From Basidiobolus heterosporus B8920 (taxonomy: Eukaryota; Basidiobolomycota; Basidiobolomycetes; Basidiobolales; Basidiobolaceae), in contig JNET01033847.1 in the NCBI GenBank assembly GCA_000697455.1, positions 1 through 15,301 of the forward strand: a stretch of DNA of 15,301 nt. Reading direction: 5' to 3'. The position numbers and the translations under genes are program-made. Each line of letters begins with the position of its first letter. Position 1 is the first letter of the stretch. Shown here one piece after another: positions 8,027-15,301 of this stretch. The notes beneath the pieces were generated by a model, which saw only the letters and a program-made list of their open reading frames with translations, did not search any database and was not told where the DNA came from.

Positions 8027-9764
8027 TTAATCTTTCTTCTTAGGTTGGTTGTCCGATTCGGTGGAGTTGCTACCAAATGGACGTCCTTGGCTCTTCTTTT
8101 CATTTACGAATTCCTCAATGAGTTCACGTTGGCGTGGTGTAATGTTTCTGCAAGGTAGTTACAAGGTTATCGATCAGAGTTCTAATAGCAACCTAATAGA
8201 ATCACATACCTGGGAATTTCCACATTGAGCTTGACATATTGATCACCGTGTGCGTTTCTGTTGAGCTTCTTGATGCCTCTATTTCTTAAGATACTGATGT
8301 CTTCTGGTTGAGTACCAGCCGGGATTTTAAGCTCAACATTGCCATCCAGTGTAGGAACCTGAATACTACCACCAAGAATGGCAGTGTGAAATGGAACTTT
8401 AGCATCAACAAAGACATTCGCGCCCTCTCGGCGAAATATACTCGATGGTTTAACGCGCAGTCTAACGTATAGATCTCCGGCAGTTCCTTTCCCAGCTACT
8501 GGCATGTCACCCTCATTAGACAAACGAATCTTCACCCCTTCGTCTACACCAGCCGGGATATTCACATTGACGGTCTTGGGCTTTTTGATTCTGCCCACGC
8601 CATTACATGTGGGACATTGACTACCAGGTGGAATGTACTTGCCAGTACCAGAACAAGAGTTACATGTACTCGCAATCATCCCGATACCAATAGAGTAGGA
8701 TGTTTGACCGGTGCCTCCGCATACCTTACAGGTTTCTTTCACTTTACCGCTCTTTAATCCTTCTCCATGACAAGGATCGCAAATACTAATCGGGGACACA
8801 GTGATTCGTTTCGTGGCACCCTTGACTGCTTCCAAGAAGTCAATTGCCAGATTTACCTGGATATCATCACCGACCGTGAATTGATTAGCCGGGTTGCTTC
8901 TTCTGCCAAAACCCCCGCCAAACATTTGACTAAAGATATCATCAGCGTTGAAACCGTGAAAGTCGCCGCCAGGAAAGCCACCAGCACCTGGTGGTGCACT
9001 GCCGTCAAATGCAGCATGGCCGAACTGATCGTAAGATGCTCGCTTTTGTTCGTCGGATAAGATCTATGAATATAAGAAAGAAATGAGGAACAAGGTAGGA
9101 TGAACGGTATTTTTTTGTTCAATCTGACAACTTACCTCGTAAGCTTCTTGGATTTTTACGAATTTTTCTTGCGCTGCTTTATCTTTGTTTGTATCCGGGT
9201 GGTATTTCTTTGCTAACTAAGAGCAAGGCCCAAGAATTAGTTATGTCGGTGTGTGTGTGAGGATGGATAATTGTTCAAGGTACCTTGTAGTAGGATTTTT
9301 TGATGTCAGACTGGGAAGCATTTCGAGCTACGCCAAGAAGTTCATAAGCGTCTTCCTTCTTTTCTTGAGCTGGAGCTATATCAATTTCAAAGACATCAGT
9401 ATGAAGTGAAGTGGAGAAACACCTTATTTAACTCCCTTTACCAGTACTGTGAAAATGGCTCTGGAAATGAAGAAATAGCTAAGTAAACTTTTAAAATATC
9501 TTCAGGTTTCAGTTTGGCCTTACCTTTTGGCCTGCCATGCCCGGAATTGCACCGATTATACGAGTAGCATCTATTTAAGGGATTTTGATAAGTGTGCGTA
9601 ACTTATTTGGAGAAGAAACGTGTATAGGACCTACCTCGGCAAGCATTGGAATTAACGAATGCGCGTCTGTTAAGAACGTTTGAGGCAACGGTTGAAAATC
9701 TTCTGCCCGTCAGACTGAAACATGCTCTAGCAGTAATATATACGGGGACCGAAAAGGCTGGCAT
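8027..9764 (-). CDS. MDJ1: Mitochondrial DnaJ/Hsp40 co-chaperone, MDJ1/Tid1 type
   Basis: This J-protein stimulates the ATPase of matrix Hsp70 (Ssc1) for protein folding. The minus-strand exons are 9635-9764, 9524-9570, 9442-9460, 9284-9375, 9136-9216, 8210-9063 and 8027-8147, giving 447 residues. The N terminus is a mitochondrial presequence (MPAFSVPVYITARACFSLTG, Arg/Ser-rich, no acidic residues). The J domain runs from about 74 to 139, with HPD at 102-104. A Gly/Phe region spans about 144-178. The zinc-finger domain has four CxxCxGxG repeats: CDPCHGEG at about 218, CKVCGGTG at 235, CNSCSGTG at 257 and CPTCNGVG at 273. The C-terminal substrate-binding domains follow, then a Lys-rich tail. 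Frame and conserved J-domain sequence fix the six introns (62-72 nt). It is divergent from the PPR gene. Confidence 0.94.
9442..9460 (-). other. 19-nt microexon of MDJ1
   Basis: A TTTCCAG acceptor and a GTAAAG donor bound 19 bases that encode SHFHST plus one base of the next codon. The peptide matches the F-H-S/T stretch that mature-end regions of mitochondrial J-proteins show just before the J domain. Because 19 is not a multiple of three, skipping it would shift the frame ahead of the J domain. The flanking introns are 66 and 63 nt. Confidence 0.8.
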
Positions 9765-10201
9765 TATGTGTTGCTTTCGACAGAAATGCTAATTCTAAGT
9801 GGTTTCTGAAATTATTTATCGAAACGCTTCTAACTACAATATCTTTAGCCTCGTCTTGCACGGGATTTCCGGTTAACTTAAAAAAATTATGCCTGACAAT
9901 TTTGGGTAATTTTCTAGGATCTTCTAATTTTTTCCTCGCGTCTCCGAGAGGTTTCACTTGATGATAGATTTTTACTAATCCTGACTACTGAGGGTAGCAA
10001 CCTGATCAAAGCAGTACATAATACTGAACAAGCCTCATATCAATAAATACCGCAATCGGTTTCCTAATTTTACCCATTTTGAATTAGGCTGAATGAACCT
10101 TGGATTTTCTGAAAATTTTCTCCGATTAAGTACATTGCACTGTAGGAACGACCGAGTTGTAGCATAGATTCTGTCTCCTAGCTGTGTTTGTCGACTTTAA
10201 T
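9765..10201. promoter_or_regulatory. Shared divergent promoter region, MDJ1 and PPR gene
   Basis: These 437 bases lie between the start codons of two outward-facing genes for mitochondrial proteins. The sequence is AT-rich. I could not fix a TATA box or a known factor site. A minus-strand open frame (9727-9957) crosses into MDJ1 exon 1 in another frame and lacks an ATG, so it is not counted as a gene. Confidence 0.55.
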
Positions 10202-12334
10202 ATGAATAGACTTTCTATCCTCAACCGGAGCTTTAGTAAACTTCGGTTGCCACCAAGTTCTAGAATCCAATCGAAGTATCAAAGAGTAGTTCCAACAAAT
10301 TTTCGGTGTTTCTCTAGCATTATCCAGGACTCAAACTTGCCTTCCAAAAACGAGTCAATTAATGAACCCAAGTCCGACAAGGAGAGTGTCTCTACTTCTG
10401 GATACTTCATTGATGATGCCGAGCCTTACAAGTCCGCACCTACATTCATTGCAACATCCAAATGGCCAAAATTTCGAGACATGTCTTCCGAGCAAGCATA
10501 TCAGACCTTTTTGACTGCAATTAAAGACTCCTCCGATCAACTGACTATAAAAGAATTCAATAGTCTATTAAATGCTCTGAAGCGACAGAAAAATCTTCTT
10601 GGTGTCAACAGAATGGAAGAAGTATTTCGCTATCTGTCACAATTGGATTACGTGGAACCTGACGTCGCAACGTACAATACAATGATTCACGCTTTCGGCG
10701 AAATTCAAGATGTTAAAGCAGCCATGGCCTATTTCAAGAAAATGAAGGAAGCACAAATCCAGCCTTCCTCCGTGACTTATAACACTCTCATAAGTATATT
10801 CACATTTAACAAGCAAATCAAAGCTATACCACAACTTTTAGAGGAGATGAAGATGGACGGCGTTAAACCAGATATGTTCACTTATAGCACACTGATCCAC
10901 GCATACAGCTTTGATAAAGACCTGGATCGAGTGCTTCAGGTAGAAAAGGACATGCAAGCGTCAGGTATCTATCCTGACCTGGTCATTTATAACGCGTTAA
11001 TTAAGGCGTGTGGCAACGTAAAAGCACTTGACAAAGCTCTAGAGTTGTTCCAACAAATGAAGTACGAAGGACATACCCCCGACTTGGCCACCTACAACTC
11101 CCTTATCAGGGTATGCCGTAGATGTGAAAGGCGCAAGCTCTGCCAGGCACTGTTTGATGAATTGTTGACAGCAAATATTGAGCCGAACCACACCACTCTT
11201 CACGAGGCCAACCTGGATCCATTATATGCCCTTGATAAAATGAAAGCCGCCGGGATGACGCCATCTGGACGTACGTATGAAACTTTCATCAACACCGCCG
11301 TCAAAAAGAATGATTTTGCTACTGCGTATAAGATTTTCCGTCGAATGACCAGCAGTGGCGTTGCACCAAGCGTATACAGCTACGCTATTCTAATTGACGC
11401 ACTAGTCAAAAGTGGAGATACTCCAGGCGCTATTCAACTGAGTAAGGATATGAAAGCAGCCGGACTTCAGCCAGATGTTGTAATCTACACCACTCTTATC
11501 GACGGCATGGCGGCCATTTCTGACACCAAGGGGACTCTTGAACTTTTTGAGAACATGATTTCGTCTGGAGTACAGCCCAACGTATATACTTTTAACAACT
11601 TGCTCAATGCCTGCGGCAAAAGCTCTGACTGGGACCAGGCTATGAAGCTATTTGGAGACATGAGCAAGTACGGAGTTAGGCCTGATGTTCGTACCTATAA
11701 CTCACTCTTTGCCACTTACAACGAAAATGTTGATCCAGCGAATGTATGGAAGATTTACCAAGAGATGGAGAGCAAGAGGATAAAGCCCGATCGCCTTACC
11801 TATGTTCTATTAATGAAAATCTTCGCCACCTCCAATCACACAAAGCATGCTATGAAGGTCTACAACGACATGCAGGATTCTGGAAATAGGCCATCACTCG
11901 ATACATTCAACAAGCTGATGGAGATGAATCTTGCATTCAATGATGATACGACAGTATTTCGTCTTTGGTCGGATATGAACGCACTCAAGGTAGTCCCCGA
12001 CATTACCACTATTGGTATTCTCCTAAAGGCATGGGACAGAGAGGGCCACTTGAGTGCAGCCATTACCAATATGCATCTTCTGGTGAAGAAGCGATTCCAT
12101 TTAACTCCAAACTTATGGATCACATACATTTCGATATTAACTAAACACGGGCTTTTCGAGGAAGTGGTAAAACTTCTACCGCTTTTCCGTAAGAACGAAA
12201 TCTTCCCCAACCAGCGCGTGCTGGAGGCAGTCAAACGCTCTCTTGAATTCAGCGGTGACACCAAGCTGCTGGCCGAAGCTTCGGCATTAATAGACAAATA
12301 TAGATGGATTAGAGATACAAAGCCGTCCCAGTAG
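10202..12334 (+). CDS. Mitochondrial P-class pentatricopeptide repeat (PPR) RNA-binding protein
   Basis: P-class PPR proteins bind single-stranded organelle RNA, one base per repeat, to stabilise, process or activate transcripts. This intronless frame gives 710 residues from ATG 10202; an earlier in-frame GTG at 10184 is not a normal start. The N terminus (MNRLSILNRSFSKLRLPPSS) is basic and presequence-like. The repeats are near-canonical, such as VATYNTMIHAFGE and VVIYTTLIDG, each ending in M-x(4)-G-x-x-P-D/N/S. I count an imperfect first repeat at about 114-154, five regular ones at 155-329, a 26-residue short one at 330-355, seven 35-mers at 356-600, and a 37-mer at 601-637 before the C-terminal tail. 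The match to plant-like consensus repeats is stronger than in yeast PPRs. The specific RNA target is unknown. Confidence 0.93.
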   Translation: MNRLSILNRSFSKLRLPPSSRIQSKYQRVVPTNFRCFSSIIQDSNLPSKNESINEPKSDKESVSTSGYFIDDAEPYKSAPTFIATSKWPKFRDMSSEQAYQTFLTAIKDSSDQLTIKEFNSLLNALKRQKNLLGVNRMEEVFRYLSQLDYVEPDVATYNTMIHAFGEIQDVKAAMAYFKKMKEAQIQPSSVTYNTLISIFTFNKQIKAIPQLLEEMKMDGVKPDMFTYSTLIHAYSFDKDLDRVLQVEKDMQASGIYPDLVIYNALIKACGNVKALDKALELFQQMKYEGHTPDLATYNSLIRVCRRCERRKLCQALFDELLTANIEPNHTTLHEANLDPLYALDKMKAAGMTPSGRTYETFINTAVKKNDFATAYKIFRRMTSSGVAPSVYSYAILIDALVKSGDTPGAIQLSKDMKAAGLQPDVVIYTTLIDGMAAISDTKGTLELFENMISSGVQPNVYTFNNLLNACGKSSDWDQAMKLFGDMSKYGVRPDVRTYNSLFATYNENVDPANVWKIYQEMESKRIKPDRLTYVLLMKIFATSNHTKHAMKVYNDMQDSGNRPSLDTFNKLMEMNLAFNDDTTVFRLWSDMNALKVVPDITTIGILLKAWDREGHLSAAITNMHLLVKKRFHLTPNLWITYISILTKHGLFEEVVKLLPLFRKNEIFPNQRVLEAVKRSLEFSGDTKLLAEASALIDKYRWIRDTKPSQ

Positions 12335-12561
12335 TGATTATGACCTATTCTTTCGATTATATGCTGTATACTATTACTATACTGGTTTTTTCTACTACGC
12401 ACACTCATATAAACAAGCATTTTAAACGTCGCAATAATGATTTGGTGATATACATATATATATATATGCATATACGGAGAATAATGAGTCAAGTACTGTT
12501 GGGGATTGTTTTCTATTATTTATTGGTTTGTAGACATGCATACATCCATTGACACCGATAT
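12335..12561. other. Convergent 3' region, PPR gene and RPL12
   Basis: This 227-base stretch holds the 3' untranslated regions of both genes. It contains a TATA microsatellite (about 12448-12473, ending ATATATGCATATAC). It has no supported coding sequence; the 72-codon forward frame starting at 12334 is low-complexity and runs into the RPL12 terminal exon on the other strand. Confidence 0.55.
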
Positions 12562-12570
12562 TTAGTTTTC
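12562..12570 (-). other. 9-nt terminal coding exon of RPL12 (Glu-Asn-stop)
   Basis: GAAAACTAA follows a TTTTTTGTCTAG acceptor. Joining it to ...ATTCCT at 12631 gives EIPEN, the usual fungal L12 C terminus. Without splicing, the frame would instead end VSNHL. The intron between them is 12571-12630 (60 nt). The coding part is tiny, but the exon continues as the 3' untranslated region. Confidence 0.85.
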
Positions 12571-13173
12571 CTAGACAAAAAAGGGTCAGGACCTATGTAC
12601 ATAGACACATGATTACAAATGGTTACTTACAGGAATTTCGACTTCTCCATTATCGATAGCATCGGTAAGATCCTTGGGGTTTTGACCATCAACGGTGCAG
12701 CCAACGGAGAAACAAGTACCCAAGATTTCCTTGACGGTACCACTCAACTCACGGGCCAAAGACTTGAAACGCATGGTTCTGGCAATCTCAATAACATCAT
12801 CCAAGCTGATGTTACCGCTGTGCTTGATGTTCTTCTCCTTCTTGCGATCTCTGATGGGCTCCTTCAAAGCTCTGATAACAAGGGATGAAGCACTGGGTAC
12901 AACTGAGACAGCAGCTTGACGGTTTTGGATGGTCAATTGAACGGTGATACGAAGACCCTTCCATTCTTGGGTAGCCTTAGCGATATCTTCACCGACCTTC
13001 TTGGGGGAGAGACCAAGAGGACCGATCTTAGGAGCGAGGGCAGAGGAAGCACCAACTTCACCACCGGTAGCTCTAAGATAGACTATAGAACCTGTTAGTT
13101 ACCGCATATCCATAGACAATCCCTTTGGCGACTTACTAATTTTGACTTCGTTGGGATCGGCCTTTGGTGGCAT
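12562..13173 (-). CDS. RPL12: 60S ribosomal protein L12 (uL11)
   Basis: This cytosolic large-subunit protein forms the base of the P stalk, where it contacts the GTPase-associated rRNA. The exons on the minus strand are 13137-13173, 12631-13082 and 12562-12570, giving 165 residues, the same as yeast L12. The start [12 protein letters not shown] and blocks such as [38 protein letters not shown] and [16 protein letters not shown] match the family closely. The CTATAG acceptor at 13083 is chosen over an upstream CAG because only it restores IIYLRATGG. A GTAAGT donor after EIP and a TGTCTAG acceptor lead to a final exon coding E-N-stop, matching the yeast ending EIPEN. It is divergent from the mL44 gene. 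Confidence 0.96.
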
Positions 13174-13630
13174 GTTTATTTATTCAATGGATGAACCTGC
13201 GTAAAAAAAGGATAAAACGAGGATGGATCCAAAACCAAGGTGAAAGAAAGAACTACGCTCCACATTTTTCATTTTTAAGAAAATCTTCTATCTCTTGTTT
13301 AAACATTCTCTCTTTTTCCTCCTTCTGACCAATGAGATCGGATGATTTTCGAGATTCTTTTTTAAGAGATAATTATATTTGAGATGACATGATTTGCTCA
13401 TCCGTGATCTTGGGATTTAGTAGGCTTAGTAGCATGATTAAGTTCACAAAGTAAATACCGATGATTGATTGCCTTCACTCAACATCAAAATTTTCCATGA
13501 GTTGACAAGGGGCCCTTTTTACTAGTGCGGGATTTTCAAAGTTGGACGAAATTTTTTACATTTTAGTCAACACGAAAATTTCTTATTGTACTTGGTCGAA
13601 CCAAGTAGAACCACTTTAACTTGCTGCAGC
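13174..13630. promoter_or_regulatory. Shared divergent promoter region, RPL12 and mL44
   Basis: These 457 bases lie between the start codons of a cytosolic and a mitochondrial ribosomal protein gene. The RPL12 side has A/T-run sequence (about 13262-13340) typical of nucleosome-poor fungal promoters. A 19-bp inverted repeat lies at 13589-13607 on the mL44 side. I recognise no established ribosomal-protein promoter motif. Confidence 0.55.
13589..13607. repeat. Perfect inverted repeat, 8-bp arms and 3-base spacer
   Basis: TACTTGGT (13589-13596), CGA, then ACCAAGTA (13600-13607) forms a perfect stem. It ends 23 bases before the mL44 ATG at 13631. It could be a dimeric regulator site or, if transcribed, a small hairpin in the 5' untranslated region. 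I know no named element with this sequence. Confidence 0.8.
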
Positions 13631-14690
13631 ATGAACGCTTTGACCCTTCTACGTGCTTCTCGTACGAGCATCCCTCGTCTGGCTGCCTGCGCCTCTATCC
13701 ATACATCTTCTGTTCTGCTTTCTGCCAGCAAAGCAGCTCATACTAAGAATATTTATGGCAAAGATATCACTTCTAATTGTCCACCCTTGCAAGCATTTTC
13801 TGCCCGAATTGGTATGAAATTTAGTGAGCCCGAACTTATGCTTCAGGTTGTTACCCATAATTCCTTCAACCGTAAACTTCCAAGTAACGAGAGACTTGAA
13901 ATTCTTGGTCAAAAAACCTTGGAAATGTATGTCACTGAGTATTTGCACTTGAAGTACCCATTATTACCAGTAGATAGCTTCCAAATACTTTTAGAACAAT
14001 ACACTGGTCCTCAAACACTGGCTTATGTCGGTAACGAAATGGGTATTCACCATATTTTAAGATGGAAACCCACTTCCATGGATGAGAGTGCCCAAACCAG
14101 CACCAACGCTATGATGGCTAAAGCAGTCCGTGCCTTGTTTGGCGCCATTTCCCATGATAAGGTATTTCAACATATTGATAGTTGAGTTTTGAGGTACACA
14201 TACTCACCTCGTGAAAACCCTGTTGTTTCTAGGGCCCTGAGGTTACAAGAAAGTTCGTTCATGCCTTTATTCTCTCTAGAAGCGTCAATCTGGAGCTTGT
14301 TCTTCCCGTACCTGAGCCCAAGAGAATGCTGACTGCTTTAATGAAGCGTCTCGGTAAAGAGAGACCTATTTCCAGGTATGTGATAGGCTACACCAATCAA
14401 AAGTAAGGAATATTAACATCTAAATGGAATTCATTTGTAGAATTCTCAAAGAAACTGGTCGTCACTCCAACTCCCCGGTGTTCATTGTCGGTGTTTTCTC
14501 TGGCATTGAGAAGATCGGTGAAGGGTATGGTAGTTCCATCAAGATGGCTGAGCATAGAGCTGCCAAGGATGCACTTCAAAGTCACTACCTGAAGGAGGTG
14601 AAGGACTTCGACCTGCCAAGTAACACCGAGATCAACGCAAAGACCTCGTTTAAGGCTAACAAACTTGGAGACACCCCTGCAGTATTGTAA
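13631..14690 (+). CDS. MRPL3: Mitochondrial large-subunit ribosomal protein mL44 (inactive RNase III fold plus dsRBD)
   Basis: This is a structural protein of the mitochondrial large ribosomal subunit (Mrpl3 in yeast, MRPL44 in animals). The exons are 13631-14161, 14233-14375 and 14441-14690, giving 307 residues. The N terminus (MNALTLLRASRTSIPRLAAC) is a mitochondrial presequence. The RNase III-like domain shows NERLEILGQKT at 86-96, where the catalytic enzyme motif is ERLEFLGD. Gln94 replaces the metal-binding Asp, and the second motif (AVRALFGAI) also lacks the acidic pair, as expected for this non-catalytic family. A dsRNA-binding domain follows at about 226-275, with SPVFIVGVFSG and KMAEHRAAKDALQ. 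Both introns (71 and 65 nt) have clean ends. Confidence 0.92.
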
Positions 14691-15301
14691 CGCATAGTAT
14701 TGCCCACTTCTCCACTCAATCATTTCACAATCCTTTCAAACACATCCATTTTCTTTTACAGGTAGCTTTCTTTATTGAACATGCCATCACATACATAAAG
14801 ATTTCACACATTCACCCTATTGTGAAATTGATGATTCATACCTAGAATTCGCCTTTTCTTACACATTTGGCATAAACAATACAAAACCCATAAAAATATC
14901 AGTGAAGGAAGCGTGCCCCATGTTACCCAAATATAAAAGTGCCTCAGACTATGTAAAGTAGAAGCTGCAACAATCGTACCACAAACAGCTAATCCACAAA
15001 TGGCTAATTATAAGCTTCTTCATACGATAGTTTGGACATAACGATTGTTTGTAACATAATGAAAAAAGTGTGTGATGTGATAGGATATGTGATGTGATAT
15101 GTGATGTGATAGGATATGTGATGTGATATGTGATGTGATAGGATATGTGATGTGATATGTGATGTGGTATAAAAACCAGTTAAATAACCAAGACCAAGGT
15201 CTAGCCTAAGGATCACCAGTGATTTAGATTTTCTCTGGTTTTATCATTTCTACCGTTTCAGAATATAGGTGATTTTATTATAAATCGGCAATTACACCAA
15301 G
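14691..15301. other. 3' flank of mL44 to the window end
   Basis: No gene is supported here. The first 100 bases are pyrimidine-rich and probably the mL44 3' untranslated region. The minisatellite at 15071-15169 is the only definable element. The minus-strand frame over it (15004-15216) merely translates the repeat into His/Ile/Ser-rich sequence. Confidence 0.6.
15071..15169 (+). repeat. Minisatellite, 29-bp period, about 3.4 copies
   Basis: Each unit is a 17-mer TGTGATGTGATAGGATA followed by a 12-mer TGTGATGTGATA. Three full units run without an observed mismatch (15071-15157), then a partial unit ends TGTGATGTGGTA. The 12-mer is itself the 17-mer minus its GGATA end, so the array has a nested, higher-order structure. 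Confidence 0.9.

Noticed and set aside
9727-9957. 76-codon minus-strand ORF with a rather protein-like composition
   Set aside because: It has no ATG start (GTG only), an upstream in-frame stop lies close by, and it overlaps the MDJ1 presequence exon in another frame.
10184-10201. N-terminal extension of the PPR protein from GTG
   Set aside because: ATG 10202 is the first AUG and opens a proper mitochondrial presequence; a GTG start is not expected in a nuclear fungal gene.
11860-12492. 210-codon minus-strand ORF
   Set aside because: It is antisense to the PPR repeats, with no recognisable domain; long antisense frames are common opposite a long intronless gene.
13586-13630. Upstream extension of mL44
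   Set aside because: It begins at a TTG and adds a Cys/Thr-rich stretch; ATG 13631 gives a standard presequence.
15071-15169. CRISPR-like array
   Set aside because: The repeats are contiguous with no unique spacers, and the host is a eukaryote; it is a minisatellite.
1-15301. Transposons, viral fossils, rRNA or horizontally transferred islands
   Set aside because: No transposase, reverse transcriptase, integrase or terminal repeats were seen, and the genes share one intron style throughout.

Overview
This window is nuclear DNA from a fungus. The evidence is compact genes with many short introns (I place 19; 18 of them are 52-78 nt, with GT-AG ends), a V-ATPase A subunit and ribosomal protein L12 that align well with the yeast proteins, and a fungal DUF7137-type cell-surface protein. 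A complex I subunit (NDUFB9) excludes the complex I-less yeasts such as Saccharomyces and Schizosaccharomyces. A plant-like, intronless P-class PPR protein and the AT-rich intergenic DNA suggest an early-diverging lineage (Mucoromycota or Zoopagomycota), but that placement is inference.

Layout. 266-1729 (+): LSM14/Scd6, an mRNA decapping and translation regulator, in four exons. 2220-4213 (-): VMA1, V-ATPase catalytic subunit A, whose first exon is only the ATG; it converges on LSM14. 4214-5173: AT-rich DNA without a recognised gene, with a potential G-quadruplex at 5123-5158. 5174-5380 (-): a possible 68-residue single-pass membrane protein. 5608-6497 (-): a secreted, probably GPI-anchored DUF7137-type protein in three exons. 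6498-7344: mostly empty, with one doubtful small ORF. 7345-7807 (+): NDUFB9. 8027-9764 (-): mitochondrial DnaJ/Hsp40 (MDJ1 type) in seven exons, one of 19 nt. 10202-12334 (+): intronless mitochondrial PPR protein. 12562-13173 (-): 60S ribosomal protein L12 (uL11), whose last exon is 9 nt. 13631-14690 (+): mitochondrial ribosomal protein mL44, an inactive RNase III fold plus a dsRNA-binding domain. 15071-15169: a 29-bp-period minisatellite.

How the genes fit together. Four of the five genes between 7345 and 14690 encode mitochondrial proteins: a complex I subunit, a matrix Hsp70 co-chaperone, an organelle RNA-binding protein and a mitoribosomal protein. The fifth encodes a cytosolic ribosomal protein. 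Two divergent pairs (MDJ1/PPR and RPL12/mL44) each share an intergenic promoter region of about 450 bp. I see no mobile element, viral fossil, rRNA, tRNA or CRISPR array, and no clearly new multi-gene system. The most unusual features are gene-structure oddities (the lone-ATG exon, the 19-nt microexon and the 9-nt terminal exon), the readable PPR repeat array, the intronic switch at the GPI-anchor signal, and a few local DNA structures.
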